From Pithys albifrons albifrons (Eukaryota > Chordata > Aves > Passeriformes > Thamnophilidae): DNA of 64,000 bases. The stretch is from positions 26,568,865 to 26,632,864 of the forward strand of contig NC_092464.1 of NCBI RefSeq assembly GCF_047495875.1. The letters are read 5' to 3'. Shown piece after piece: positions 36,481 to 49,000 of this stretch. A program made the translations under genes and the position numbers. The notes beneath the pieces were generated by a model. That model was not told where the DNA came from. It made no database searches and saw only the letters and a program-made list of their open reading frames with translations. Numbering within the stretch: position 1 is the first letter of the stretch; each line of letters starts with the position of its first letter.

Positions 36481-39400
36481 TGCTGCTTAACATGTGTTTC
36501 TTAACTAGTAGATGCATATAACTAGACTTACTTCAGGATAGATATTATGCAGTAAATGTCTGCCATTTATTCTGCAGTACAACTTAATTATGATGAAGTG
36601 CTTTAAGTGTAGGAACATTATTCCTATTTAATAGAACTATTAATCAGTGACATGGTTCAAATCTCTGAACAATGGTATACCCTGTCTGGCACTCAAGATA
36701 TGAAGCAGAACACCTACCACATAATGCATCTTAAAACGACTGTGCAGAACCCTGTATAGTCAGATTTGATAGACAGGTTTCCAAAGAGCAGTAATGCAAC
36801 TGCCTTTCCACCAACTTCAGTAATGCCAGGATTTGATTTCTAATGGTACAATCATGTCAACTGGGTACAACCTTTGGAGAAAATACCATTACCTAATGTC
36901 ATATTGTTGAAAAGTACAGAACAAGCTTTAGCATAAAAATGCATATGTTTCAGTATTGTACAAATGTGTAAAACACTGCTACTTGCTCCCTTTTTCATCA
37001 CATCAATGCCAAATTCTTCTGTTACATTGCTATAAATGTGAAATGAATGAACTTTTTTCAGCTATATGTTTCTGACTGAAGCCAGAATTTGCCCCATGAA
37101 GCTAGAATAATCAAACACCAAAACAGTCCAAAAACATTCAGTGATCTTTAATCTGTCAAGCTAGTGTGACTATTTTGTGTGGAGAATCACAGAGACCAGG
37201 AGGCCTTTCTTTTATAAAGCTTATACTCAAGCTCAGTAGGAATTGATTGAAAGGAGAACTGATATTTGGCATGGATGGCAGGTGAGATTAAACACTATCA
37301 TGGCATTACAATCAGCATATCCTTGTTATGTGAATTTTAATTTGTTTCAAATTAGCTCCTGTGACTGAGGAAAGCCCTTGTTGCCAAGAAGAAATAGTGC
37401 TGTTTTCTGCTTTGTATGTCTAGTCCTCTTGACTTTTTCTAAAAAAAAAAAAAAAAAGTAATGGCTTATTTAATTACAATATATAAAAATTCTCCTTTCT
37501 CTTTTAGTATACAAATATGAGCTTTTTATCCCGGCCATGTTTAACTTATTATCTTGTATACTTTTCCATAAAGATATTCTCTAACTCTATCTCTCGAAAG
37601 CAATAGTATATCAATGTGAAAGAATTACTCAATTTTCCTCATAATAAGTCTTTGAACAAAAGTAGGCTATGATATTTTGCATTAATGTGGAGTTACATTG
37701 TAGTAAACCTTTATCTATAATGACAAACATCTCATCTTAGGTATTTTCAACTAAGATTTAATCAATTAGAGGCATTTTTTCCCCCTGTGGTTGGTATTCA
37801 TTAGTGGAGCTCATACTTTCCAAACTCCAGTCATTGAAAATAATGAAATTAGATCAATAGAGTTGTGTTTAATGGCTTGTGTTACACAGCTCATCTGCAA
37901 GGGCTCTAAATGCACATTTTCATAAGGTCTACATTACTCAACTCATTGACTAGCATGTGGTGATGAGCTAATGCTGTTATTTTTAGCTCCTGCAGGTTTT
38001 ATCCAAAGCATTTTGGAGATAAAGATCTGGAAGGAATGACTACACTGAATAGGGAAGAAGGATGCATTATGAATGATTTTTAAGTTCAGATTTCCAGGAA
38101 TGAAAGTTAGTCGGACTTGAGTAGTGTTGTGACTCCAATATCCTCATTTTAACAACTACAGTTTATAGCCTTGGGAAAATGCCCATTTTCATGTTTTTAT
38201 AGAGTGTGTCCATTGGCTAAAAGAGCAAAGAAATTGCACTACTCAGTGAGACCTGTGTGCTATTCTGTGTCTAACCACAGACAGCACTAGGGGAAGATGC
38301 TAAAGCTGTATAGGAGCTAGTTGCAGATCACTAATAGATCTCAGAGTAATCCCTAATCCCTCAATTTAAGACCTGTGAAGTTTTCTTCCTTCTTCCTGTT
38401 TGTTAATCATATTGACAGTTGTAACCCTGATATCACTAGTATGTAGACATGGTAAAGACTAAGAGGTAGAATTTAAGTGCCCTTGCCGTATCTCATTTCT
38501 TTTCTAAGAAGAGCAACATCAATATTTTAATTATCCTTTTGGAATGCTCCTTGTCCATTTTATTTCTTTCATTCTTCTCTGAACCCCTGTAACTCAGCAG
38601 CAGACTTCCTCAGACGCTGTGTGTGATCAGGTGCACACCCAATACAGAGGGAGGGCTTATTTCTGTGGCTTCTATAACACCCTTCTGATGTTTGGTGATT
38701 TTCTCTAGCCCTTTTCTTACATCACCTGCCAATTGTCTGGTGAGAAGAGGTGCAATTAAGTGAAAGCTTACCTTTCCTCCCCTTGCCATAAAAGTAATTT
38801 TTGCCTTTATTACTTTTATTAACATTGTGCTGTAAGAGTATCCACTCATCTACCTAGGTCAGCATTCCTTAAACTTCCCCCTCACCTTGTCTAGACTTCA
38901 TGAATTGTAACTGTGTTTCCAAAATGTAAATGTAGTTTCTAGATTGATTGTGGAGTCATAGAGGATTAACAAGTTTTAGTGTGGTGCTTTGGATTCTCAT
39001 ATGCAAGGTACACCAAAGAGAAAATAAAAAATTATAAGGTTATAAAAATAATTATCAATGTTCCATTTCTGGTTGGCACTTTTTAATTCAAGGGAGATTG
39101 TGACTGATCCAAAGGAAACCTGGTTTCTTAATATTATCTTCGTTATGCTATGTGTTTATAAAGATGTTAGAAATTTACATGAAAAACTAGTTTGAGTGCC
39201 TCTTAATGAACCTAAGTGGCTCAGATCCAAACTGTTTTAAATAATTAGAAAAGTAAATATGGGGCCCCACAGGATATTTTCAAAGACACGAAAGTTGGGA
39301 AACTAGCTCACAGGACAGATCTAAGGCTTTCTGCAGCTGAACCACTAAAATTGTCCCACACTTAAGTAATTTAACACAAGCTGAAAAAGATGGTCCATAG

Positions 39401-42400
39401 TTACTGGCATACTTCTGCAAACTAAATTTTGAAACATTCTAATTAAAAAAAAGTGACGAGAGATCTGGTACAGTATACTGTGTTGAGATGTAAGATTGAT
39501 AATTACAGGAAGGAAATGGCAGCAGATTATGAAAGACTTTTGGCATAAAATGATGTAGCAGAAATCTGTAAGGAGCTGGTTAAAGAGGTCTATTAACAAG
39601 TGCCTGAATTTCACCAAATCTTCTGTGTTCACTTATGTGAAACCTTTTCAGTTGATGAGGACATACGAGTACAAGATGGCAATTTTTCTTTTGATAAACA
39701 ATAGAAAGTGCTAGTAATTGTCAATTTTTATTGGATAAGCTGGTACTCTGTAGCATTTGCTCAGCAAAACCAGTTTCTTTGAATATATTTGAAAAGCAAA
39801 GTGGAGCTTACTAGAAATGCCCAGTCTCGTGTTGGCCTGTGCTTCTGTGAGATCTCTGTATAGTGCACCAAGCTGAGACTTATTTGGTGATGTCTGACTC
39901 TGCTGTCATGCTGTAGACATAGCCTTGCTTCCAGGCTAATAAAAGAAGACAGGAACAGCACTTTGATAGCATCTTGGTGCTCCTCTGATTCTCTTGTACT
40001 TAGCTATGCTGCTGCCTCTGTGTTCAGTCTTCAGACTGCACGGTGTAAATATGCCCAAAGCAGTTAGAATTTACACATTTACCCTCTAATTCATTAATAT
40101 GGATTCCAACATGACAGAAAAATACTTTATCTTCAGCAAAATTGATTCAACTTTCTTTTATTGTGGTCTTATATCATGTGCAAATTCAAATCAGGTTACA
40201 TGTGTTTGTAATAACTTGCATAATAAGAAACCCATGCATGCTTTATTGTCATTGAAATCACCATCTTTCACTTCTAAGATCCATAAATATAGATGTGGTG
40301 AATATGCACTGATGTTAAAATATGACAATTACTTAACTAATTTATTGCATTCTAATGTACAAATAGCAATCACCTGCATGAACTCCCAATATGATTACAT
40401 TTCAAAATTATTTCTTTACAAAGTAAACATATTTTTTATCAGTGCACAGATGTAACTGAAAAGGAAACTTGGACAAAAATTTTCTATTTTCAAGATATGT
40501 TTCATGTAACTCTGTTAAAAAAAAATCTAAAAAGCATGAATAGCCTTGCTTATGTGACCAGAATTGTAAAGTTATTTTCAGTGAGTTGACATTTGCCATG
40601 ATATCTATGATTTATTAATAATGTTGTTTTAATTGTTAGCACAATAACTGTATTGCTTGAGCACTCAGGCATTCTGACACTATAGGGTCTCTTCTATGCA
40701 ATCATGGTGTAAGTAAAATGGAAGGCAATCTCTGGCTCTAAATAATCTTAACAGGGAATGCAGAAAAAGATAGCAGGAAATAAACAAATACACTGAGAGG
40801 AAGCGGCTTATCTGTGGACCCATCACATGAGTGAAGACTGAAAACAGAAGGCAAGTCTCCTGAGCTGCAGACAGCAGAGTCTTTGTCCTGTGGCTTGTTT
40901 GTTAGTCTAGTGTGTCTCACATACCTTTTGATCCCACCTAGCTCCAATATCCACTGATCAAAATTTAACAGGTCAGTTTTAAAGGCTATTTTTAATACTT
41001 GTGATTGCATAGATGATCTTCCAAATTCACAGAACTGGCGTAATAAAGAGGCACTAATGCACAGCCTCAGAGAAAAACACATTTTTCAGAGATCATATGC
41101 TGACATTGTTTTACTCTTGACAGTACCAAACTTCATGTCGAGTATGTACTTACTATCAACTTCCACTTTGACTATATCCTGTGACACAGAGGCTTGTTCT
41201 GCTTGATGGTGGTGCTTGTTAGAATCTCCCTTTCTAATGATAACAAAGCAGTAGAAAATAGTGTTAGGCTGGACAAGGCCCAAGTAAATTTTTAGCTGGG
41301 CAGCCAAAGGAACTTGCCTCAAAATTGACCACAAATTCAGGGACTGATGTATTAGTTTGGTGCAGTTGTCTGCCTAAAGAAAAATAGGAATGGAAAAGTA
41401 AAAGTAACTTGAGAATAAGAGGAAACATGAATGTATTCCTGGGTGAAAATCCTATGAGAGAGAGGGAAGTTTATTTTGAGCATATGATCAAGTGGAAATC
41501 CAGACTTGAAATTTATGACTGGGAAACCCTCATGTTGGCTTCTGAGAAACTTGTGTATGTTCTTTGTAGGCACTTGTAATAAAAAAGCATGAGACTTTGG
41601 AAATAGTCTTGAGTAATGAGTTACATTTCTTTTTCAAATAGAAACAAGATGGCATGGGTATTGACCAGCATTTGAAGGTTTTTGTGGTTGAAGCAGATTA
41701 AAGTGTTTTAAAATATGGGACCAAAAGGGCACTTTCATGTGAGTGTGCACCAACAATTATTTGGATATCTCAGAAGAAATGACTACAAGCCCATACATCA
41801 AATTATGGCATGACTTTAGGCAGATATGAAAATGAAGAATCAGGAGTCTTCTATAGACACATTTTTGCACTGTTCCTTAGAGGTGCTTCCTGCAGGTACT
41901 GGGGGGATGGGGAGTGGGTTTAAAGGATCATACGAAATAAACAGGGTTGGTTGCTGCTCCCATCAGAGTGACAGAGAGCATCCCTGGGAATTCAGAGTGC
42001 TGTGGAAATTGCAGTGTAGCAGGACATAAGGAGCCTCTCAAAAACTAAATTGCACAAGTACTGGGCTTTTTCCCCCCTTACATACAGAGTGTGTTACAAC
42101 ACTTTGTCTTTATAAAGTTGTGGGTTAAATGTGATATTATATGTATTTTTAATAAAGGAACCACTATTTTGTTTGCATGTTGTTACATAGCAGAGTGATC
42201 ACTGGCATTACAAAACACTGCCTATGTGATGTGGATATACTGACTGAAAGCCTACACATAATTTCAGCAGTTAGAATTTGGTATAAAGGAAATAAACATG
42301 TTTCTCAAGTGAATGTCTTGAAAACAGACATACGTGTAAATGTGAAGGAAGCATACAGGTATTATGGTCATCATTTCCCTTTTGGAGGAAAAACATTGCA

Positions 42401-42536
42401 TGTAAAATGTGACTGCCAACTCAGACGAATTGCTGTTTAGCTTCTGCCTACAAACACTGACATATTAATTGAATTTCTCATCAGGAAGTTGTTTCAGTCT
42501 CCTCATTCACCTAGTTATAATCCATCTGATGCAGCA
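36481..42536. other. Intergenic DNA
   Basis: AT-rich and repeat-poor. A 17-A run lies at 37441-37457. The stretch at about 37.74-38.02 kb has many homeodomain-type ATTA/TAAT cores and looks like conserved noncoding DNA, by impression only. An open frame of 118 codons at 40099-40455 shows no domain and is probably chance. Confidence 0.6.
37441..37457 (+). repeat. Poly(A) run, 17 bp
   Basis: Seventeen uninterrupted A residues after CTTTTTCT. No retroposon body or target duplication was recognised. Confidence 0.95.
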
Positions 42537-42550
42537 GTTGCTATGGTAAC
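42537..42550 (+). promoter_or_regulatory. RFX X-box-like site
   Basis: GTTGCTATGGTAAC is an imperfect inverted repeat that closely fits the RFX-family X-box consensus (GTNRCC, 0-3 bases, RGYAAC). RFX factors drive ciliary and neuronal or endocrine genes. The site is about 16 kb upstream of the ICA1 promoter. Function is inferred from the motif only. Confidence 0.5.
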
Positions 42551-45487
42551 AGCTGTTTCAATATTTTAACCTGTGTAAATGTTGCTGGATATAGACTTAT
42601 TTGATAACACAGTTAACTTGTGTAACTGTTACTCCTCAGAAGAAAATTACTGTCAATAATCAGAGCAAACCAATTTGCAAGATTTTGCCAGTGAGCCAGG
42701 GAGAGGCTGGTTGGATAAAGCAAGGCTGACATCTGCTGGCTCTTTCTGCCAGACAAAAATGGATTTTCTGCGTTCAAGACATATTTAGCTTTATTTAAAA
42801 TAGTCTTTTAATCCTTCTGCATCAGGAGAGTTTTGGTTTTCTAGCATCACCCCCCACTTCTAATTTTATCCTTTTCTATCTGAAGTTAGTGATCATTTTT
42901 ACATACAGCTTATAGCTCATATTACTAACAGTAAACATATCCTTGGTAAAAACAAGCTTCCAATTCTTACTACCTGGATTGCTTATTCATAAAGTTTGAC
43001 ATTTTGGACAAATTCAGTGGTGCAAATTGGCTGGCTGGGCATAGCAACAGACTCTGTGATTCGAGGATGAACGATATTTTTAATATTCCTTTTAAAATAC
43101 TGTTTATGATGTTTTGAGGCAGAGAATAAAGGAATACGTAACAAATAATCTCTTATGGGCAGAGCTAATGTCTTATTAAGCATCATGCATATGGCCAGTG
43201 CATAAAAATCCGTAAATATATCCAGCAATAAGACATGCATAAATCCTGTATGATGCCTGTTCTCCCAACACTAGCAAGGGCACAGTAAAATCATAGGGGA
43301 ATTGCAGGTGCACTTCAGTGCTGGTAGTTCCTGAAAGCATTGTGTCTGTCAGCTCTCAAGGGCAGCAGAAAGTCTCAGTGTCATGGAAAGAATTTCCCCA
43401 ATGACAAGTAGTTTGTACATCTCCTTTGTGGGGGTATAGCATAAACTCCCTCTGTTTAGTTTGGTAGCTAATGTGAGAGAAAGAGAGCAGAGCTTTAACT
43501 GCCCTCCCTTCTGCTCCACTTTTCTTTGAAAAGTATTCTGCTGCTGGTATTATTAACTCTGAAACTCCCTATACAGCTGTGAACTTCAAGGACTGGCTCT
43601 CCTATACGTACAACTGTGGAAGAGGCACAAAGGTTTCCTTGTGACCACTCATTCTTTTTGTGTCCCCACAAAAGGCCAGTCACAATGTAGTATGCTGTTA
43701 ATAGCTGAAGCACAAGATGTGGTAATGTAAATGAAGCCTGAGCAGCTGAAACTAAGGATTGGGGGGAAACTGGAGCCTTAAAGACTGTGCTTTATCTTTC
43801 TTATTGAGTCACTGCCACATGACTCTTTTGGCTTAATCTCTTCACAGCATTTTATGCAGAGGCACTCCATTCAGATGTTTAAACATCAATTCATTATACA
43901 CCATGTATGCTCAGATGTCCTTGCATGTGAATATGACTTTGTTATTACTCTGTCCTCAAGTATATTTTTCACCTGCCAATGTGAATACTGAGGTATTTTG
44001 GCAAAGTGCTTCATTGTGGAGCTGTACTTCCCACTCCTTGAGCTGACATTATGCTCTTCTCATTAGCATGTTTGAAACCGCACTTTCTGTTTTAATAAGG
44101 GGTCATTAAGAATCTGTGAAATATCAATGTGGAAGCAAAGAAACTGAGCATCATTGAAGCTAGAGATGCAGTAGAGATGCAAAGAGCTCTGGCTTTTCAA
44201 GGAGAGGAGGGGAGAGGGGAGGCTAAGTGTATGCATTCTATGAATGTCCCTTCTGTTTGTTAGCTCTGCAGCAGAGTCAAAGAAGCTCCTATCTGTGACA
44301 GGCAGACCTGACAGACATAGTTTTTGCTCATTTTATTCCTGCTTCATCTTCCATTTGAGGTTCATAGATCCCAGTGTCAGGATAGGGTAGTACTAAATAA
44401 AGCGGTCCTACTTTTCTGGGGCTGAGAAGTCCATGATGCTACATGTAATTCATATTTTTTGGCAGGGGCTCTGAGGTGAAAGGTGACTTTTTTTTTTTTT
44501 TTTGTTAGGATGGAGTCAAGCCACTGTGAATATTTAAATATGTTTCTAGATACAAAACGCTATGGCCCTTCACAGAGTTCCTAATTTGCATACTTTTCTG
44601 TGACAGCTTGCCAATGTGAGGGAATGGTAAGGGTACAGACTGATACTATAGATACTGTGAAGAAATGTAAGGAGAAAGTCAGCTCTGCTGGTTCTGTGCA
44701 AGAATCCCAATGGGTTTATCATCTTCTATTGTGGAACTGTGTCATTTTAGGACACTTAACAACCTGACCATGTAAGTTATTATTTTCTGGCAAAAAAAGT
44801 CTTTTTGTTACCTGATAGATGCTGCAAGGCTGGATGCCTGTGACTCCTAAAGTGGAGAACTACTTGAAAAAAGCATCTAGAGTGGCAAGAACCACCTCAG
44901 GTTATTGTTGTAACAGGAGTGTAAGCATGTGAGGCTTATATGATCTCATATTACTGAAGTTGTAGTTCTCACTGCAAGGAATCATACACGTCAAGGAATA
45001 AATATGGTGGGAAGGATTTTTACTACCAGCCAAAGAAAAAGATGTCCCAGTTCTCAATTTCAAGTGTAAATTTCTTTCCTAAACCCTCAGATGCCCATGA
45101 AAACCTCATCCCATAAGTCATCCCCACACCACCCATGCCTCAGAGAAGAGCATCTCTTTAGAGTGATTTTCTGACAAAATCTGTATATAATTAAGCATAA
45201 AGGTGGAGGATTGCTGAAGACACAGGAGCATATAGAAGTTCTCTAGTTCCAATTTTTGCAGGCTTTCTTCCACTTAGGGACCTTAGAGAATCATGCTAGA
45301 GCAGGCAGAAATATTAGCTTGGAAATTCATCCAGTACTGTGTTCTGCATTTGCACATCCATGTCAGCACATCCTGTCTTCCTTCAGAAAAGAAAATATTT
45401 TGAAGTAAACATTACAGATGCTGATAACTTTCAGTTACTCAGAGTGGTGTAGCCATCAAGTTATTGCCTAGAAGAGTTCCTGAACTC
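42551..45487. other. Intergenic DNA
   Basis: No recognised gene or mobile element. A purine-rich patch (GGAGAGGAGGGGAGAGGGGA) lies near 44.20 kb and a 16-T run at 44488-44503. Confidence 0.6.
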
Positions 45488-45574
45488 ACAGCATCACAGA
45501 GTGACTGAGGTAAAACAAGTTTTCTTTGTGTTAAAAGTGCAATTTCTTGTATTTCAGTTTGTGCACCCTTTCCT
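45488..45574 (-). mobile_element. CR1 LINE fragment, part 1 (split by an LTR insertion)
   Basis: Antisense CR1: CATCACAGAGTGACTGAGG, then CTTGTATTTCAGTTTGTGCA, which matches the CR1 segment also present at 30.78 kb (GTGTTTCAGTTTGTGCCCAT). The CR1 sequence stops abruptly at 45574 and resumes at 45934. Confidence 0.75.
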
Positions 45575-45933
45575 ATGGGGGTTAACTCAGTGGGTCTGTG
45601 GACCTCCTAATGTCTGAGGTAATTGATGAAGAGATTGATATGGAGCAGTTCAGAGTGTATTCTTGAATGAAAGCAGTTTGCAATGCACCCTTAAGGGGAA
45701 AGAAACCACATGCAGAATGCAGGAGACCTTTTGTCCAGTAAAATGTTTCCATGTATGCTTGGCTGAGCTGACTGACCAATTATGAGGTGACACGGTGTGG
45801 AAGAAAGTAGATAAAAGTAAACCTGTAACTAAAAATAAAGTCCTTAGTCTTTGGTGTAAGCTTTCTGATCAGACTGCTGCCTGAGTTTGTCTCTGCCTCC
45901 TCTGACCACTGCAAATCTACCTTGCCCCAACAA
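45575..45933 (+). mobile_element. Solitary LTR (about 359 bp) inserted in a CR1
   Basis: The segment starts ATGGGGGTTAAC and ends CCCCAACAA, close to the TG...CA ends of an LTR, and is flanked by the direct repeat TTTCCT (45569-45574 and 45934-45939). It has a TATA-like GATAAAAGTAA near 45.81 kb and AATAAA near 45.83 kb, followed by about 95 bp that could be R/U5 (CTGCCTGAGTTTGTCTCTGC). No internal retroviral genes are present, as expected after LTR-LTR recombination. The family was not assigned. Confidence 0.65.
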
Positions 45934-46075
45934 TTTCCTTTTTTCCTGCCTCTGGGTACTACAGAGAAGTGTCTTTACTCATCCTTGTCAGGTGTTTATG
46001 CAAAGTGATAAGATCCCAGTGAGCCATCTCTTCTCCAGGCTGAGCAGACCCTGTTCTTGCAGTGTAAAGCAGGGA
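45934..46075 (-). mobile_element. CR1 LINE fragment, part 2
   Basis: Continues the CR1 interrupted at 45574: CTGCCTCTGGGTACTACAGA, GTGATAAGATCCCAGTGAGC and CTTCTCCAGGCTGAGCAGAC match successive antisense CR1 segments. Removing 45575-45939 restores continuous CR1 sequence. Confidence 0.8.
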
Positions 46076-49000
46076 GACTGGGAGCTCAGGACATCTGAAA
46101 TCAGTTCCGGAACTGAAAACTTTCAGCAAATCAGAGTGAAATTCAGTGTCATATGTCTTTTAATCTCTAGACTAGAACCACAGAAATCATGGCCCAGAAG
46201 CAAGAGAGGCGAAAGGAGCTTCAAAATGCTTCTGAGCTCCTTTAACCTTGGATTGCCTGGGGTTTGGTGAAAGCGATAGTGTTATCTGTTTAGCTCAAAC
46301 TGTGGTGCCTCTTCAATGTCCTATGGGAATGTGAAATAGGATGGCATGAAATAGAAATGTCATGGTTGAAATAGCCGTATTGCAGTTTCTTTTGTCCCCA
46401 CTCCAAGCTGCAGCATACTCCTTACACAAGACCTTGAAAAAAGATGTTAGGAACAAGGTTTATTGAATCCTTTCATAGCTTCTCTCCTAAACAAACTTTA
46501 TTTGGTGTGAAGAATTTTTCTGGCTCCTTTAGGCATCCACATTGCTTTTGCATGGATAAGAGTGACAGATGAGTGTTTTCTGTTTAATCCTTCTAGTTCT
46601 TAAGTATAAGATGCCTGAGACTTGTTGCTAAATTGTAAACCCTTTGGATTGGGTTTGGATTTTGAGCTCAATTAGGACTTTATTCCATGCTTTGGGCTTA
46701 GCAGAGAAGGGGCCATTTTCTTTTTTTTTCATAGGGATTTCTACAGTGCTGCAGGGTAAATAATTAGGACAAACTACTCAAAACCACAATATATGACTGT
46801 ATTAGGGGTAGAAAGGGCAGGGGGCAGCAGATAACTAATTTTTGTTGTGACGACATCTAGTTGTGAGAACAGCTTCCAGAAATATCACTGCAATGACAAT
46901 GTAAGTCCAAACTTCTGGAAAATTCCCCTTAGAAGTTCTCTGCTCTTGAGAGGGTAGAAATGCTTGCCTCCCCACAATCCTCATACCAAGCTGGAGTTGC
47001 ATCTCATTGTCCTGGTAATTTTGATGCAGGTCATCTTGGCATCTGCTGTGTTAAAGGAATGGTTAGAGAGTTGTATAGTCTTTTAGCTTCTTTTTTTGCA
47101 ATACTTTACTAAAAACTTAAGTTGATTTACTTTAAACAGAACAGCACAATATTGAAGGACTTTACAACTTTTGTATGATGATACACTTTAGCACCTGGAG
47201 TTTGCTTGTATGAGAATTAATCAAAGATCAGTACACAGGTAGTGACAAAATCAAGCTTTGTCCTCAAACTGGCAACACATCTGTTCCCCTTCACTTTTTG
47301 ACAAGAATACATCTACCACATTAAATGTTAAACTTTCACACAATTACTCAATATTTGTCAATATTTCCATTATTATTCAAGTCATATGTCCTACTCATGT
47401 ATTCATGCAGCAGTTAAAATTGTGATTGCAGGTTTATAGAATTCTTTATCACCATGACTGAATTTTTTACTTTGATTTAATTCAAAATTTTAATGCGCCA
47501 TTATTGTATGATACCTTGGATCTAAGACAGATGACGAGATTTGAATGAGCTCATATTTCTTGATCTTTTTGTCTCTGTGCATATGCATGGGTTAAGACTA
47601 TGGTCTTGAGGCCAACAGAAGATGGAAAGGTAATGAACTATTGTAAGGTAAAACTATTGATTTAAATATTGGAGAAATAAAATACAGGTAAGAATATTTC
47701 AGCTCTGCAAACCAGCGATGACAAGTGCTGTCTTGTTTCGCCATGATGATTATGAGCTATGCTAAAAATGATCAAACTATAGTTATATTACCTATCTGAA
47801 AAAGTACCAGAATTATCATACAGGAAAATAAAAGTATTTTGCATATTTCCATGTTAAAATCTTTCACTAGACTGTAATGATTTGGAAGGCCAGCTTTACT
47901 CATGTTATCTCTCTTTTATCAGTTTTCATGTTTTAGTGTTTGTATCTTAAACTCTGTGTATGAAATCAAGTGACCGTTCTGCACTTTGACTTAGTCCTTG
48001 TCTCCACTGGACACTGACTAGCCTGAGTTTAGTGGCTAGATCACTTCTAATCCAAGACAATACAGCAGTCAGAGAAAAATGTTTTAAAACAAGTCTAAGT
48101 CTCCCCGAAATAATGCTTCATTTTCCTAAAAGCAGTCAGGCCTACCTTCTTAAACCCCACCAGCCAATATCTACATATTTCTAGCTGCCTTTTCCTTTCC
48201 TTTATCTCCTGCATTCATGTAGGAAAATTTGTGGGCTCACTGGCAGACTGAGACAGTCTGCCTAGGGCTAGAGAACCTCCTGTCACCCAAGTGTTTAAAA
48301 AGAGGTGCCTTGTCTGCTCTTTGTCTGGCTTGCTCATTGTACAAACATCATATTGTTTCAACACAACCCTCCCTCCAGTCACAGTGGATGTGTGTTTTGT
48401 TTAATGCCTGCATTAAATGTGTGCAAATCAAGGCAGTATTAACAGTTCATTGCAGTACATTGTCAATACGTGAGTTATTCAGTTAAACAGGTTTTTCTGA
48501 AAGATTGGGCATACCCACCTCTACAGTCTACTGATTTTTTTTTTCAAGTCATACCCTAAGAGTCTTTTTTAAAATTCAAGGAGTGAAGACGACTCCTCAT
48601 TTAATTTGTCCTCTCCCAGTGAGCTGGTGTGTAGTAGACAGCTGGCAGATCTATGTGGAATTGCTTCAGTGCTCTCATTCTGATTTTTTCAGGCTTTTCT
48701 CAGAGATATTAGGACAGACTTAGTTTCCAGTTTATTCTTCTGGGGTTTTGTATTGAGCTCATGACCAAAGCACCAAAGTGACATGCAGGAGAGTGTGGAT
48801 CAGCATGAAGAGCAGCTGCTGTATGTTTGTTCTCTTGCCCTCTCCTTGGGGAGACAAGTCTGCCCAACTGAATATTTTAATTTGGATTTATTTTTAATAC
48901 TGTGCTAATAAGAGAGAAATTAGGGTATAAACAATGTGCTTGGTGTTCAGAGTATAAACAGTGAGACTTGTTAGGTCCATATTTTCTTGCTTACCTCAAG

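Noticed and set aside
38610..38849. Minus-strand frame beginning M-S-G-Y-S, resembling the mammalian ICA1 start
   Set aside because: It lies about 12 kb upstream of the CpG-island promoter, has no donor in the needed phase, and resembles the start only in its first two residues after Met.
40099..40455. 118-codon plus-strand open frame
   Set aside because: No recognisable domain or homologue and no promoter or splice context. Its Asn/Lys/Ile/Tyr-rich composition fits chance in AT-rich DNA.
44488..44503. Poly(T) run as a possible processed-pseudogene tail
   Set aside because: No adjacent gene-like sequence and no target-site duplication.
45887..46270. 127-codon plus-strand open frame
   Set aside because: It overlaps the LTR end and the antisense CR1 fragment, so it is repeat sequence, not a gene.
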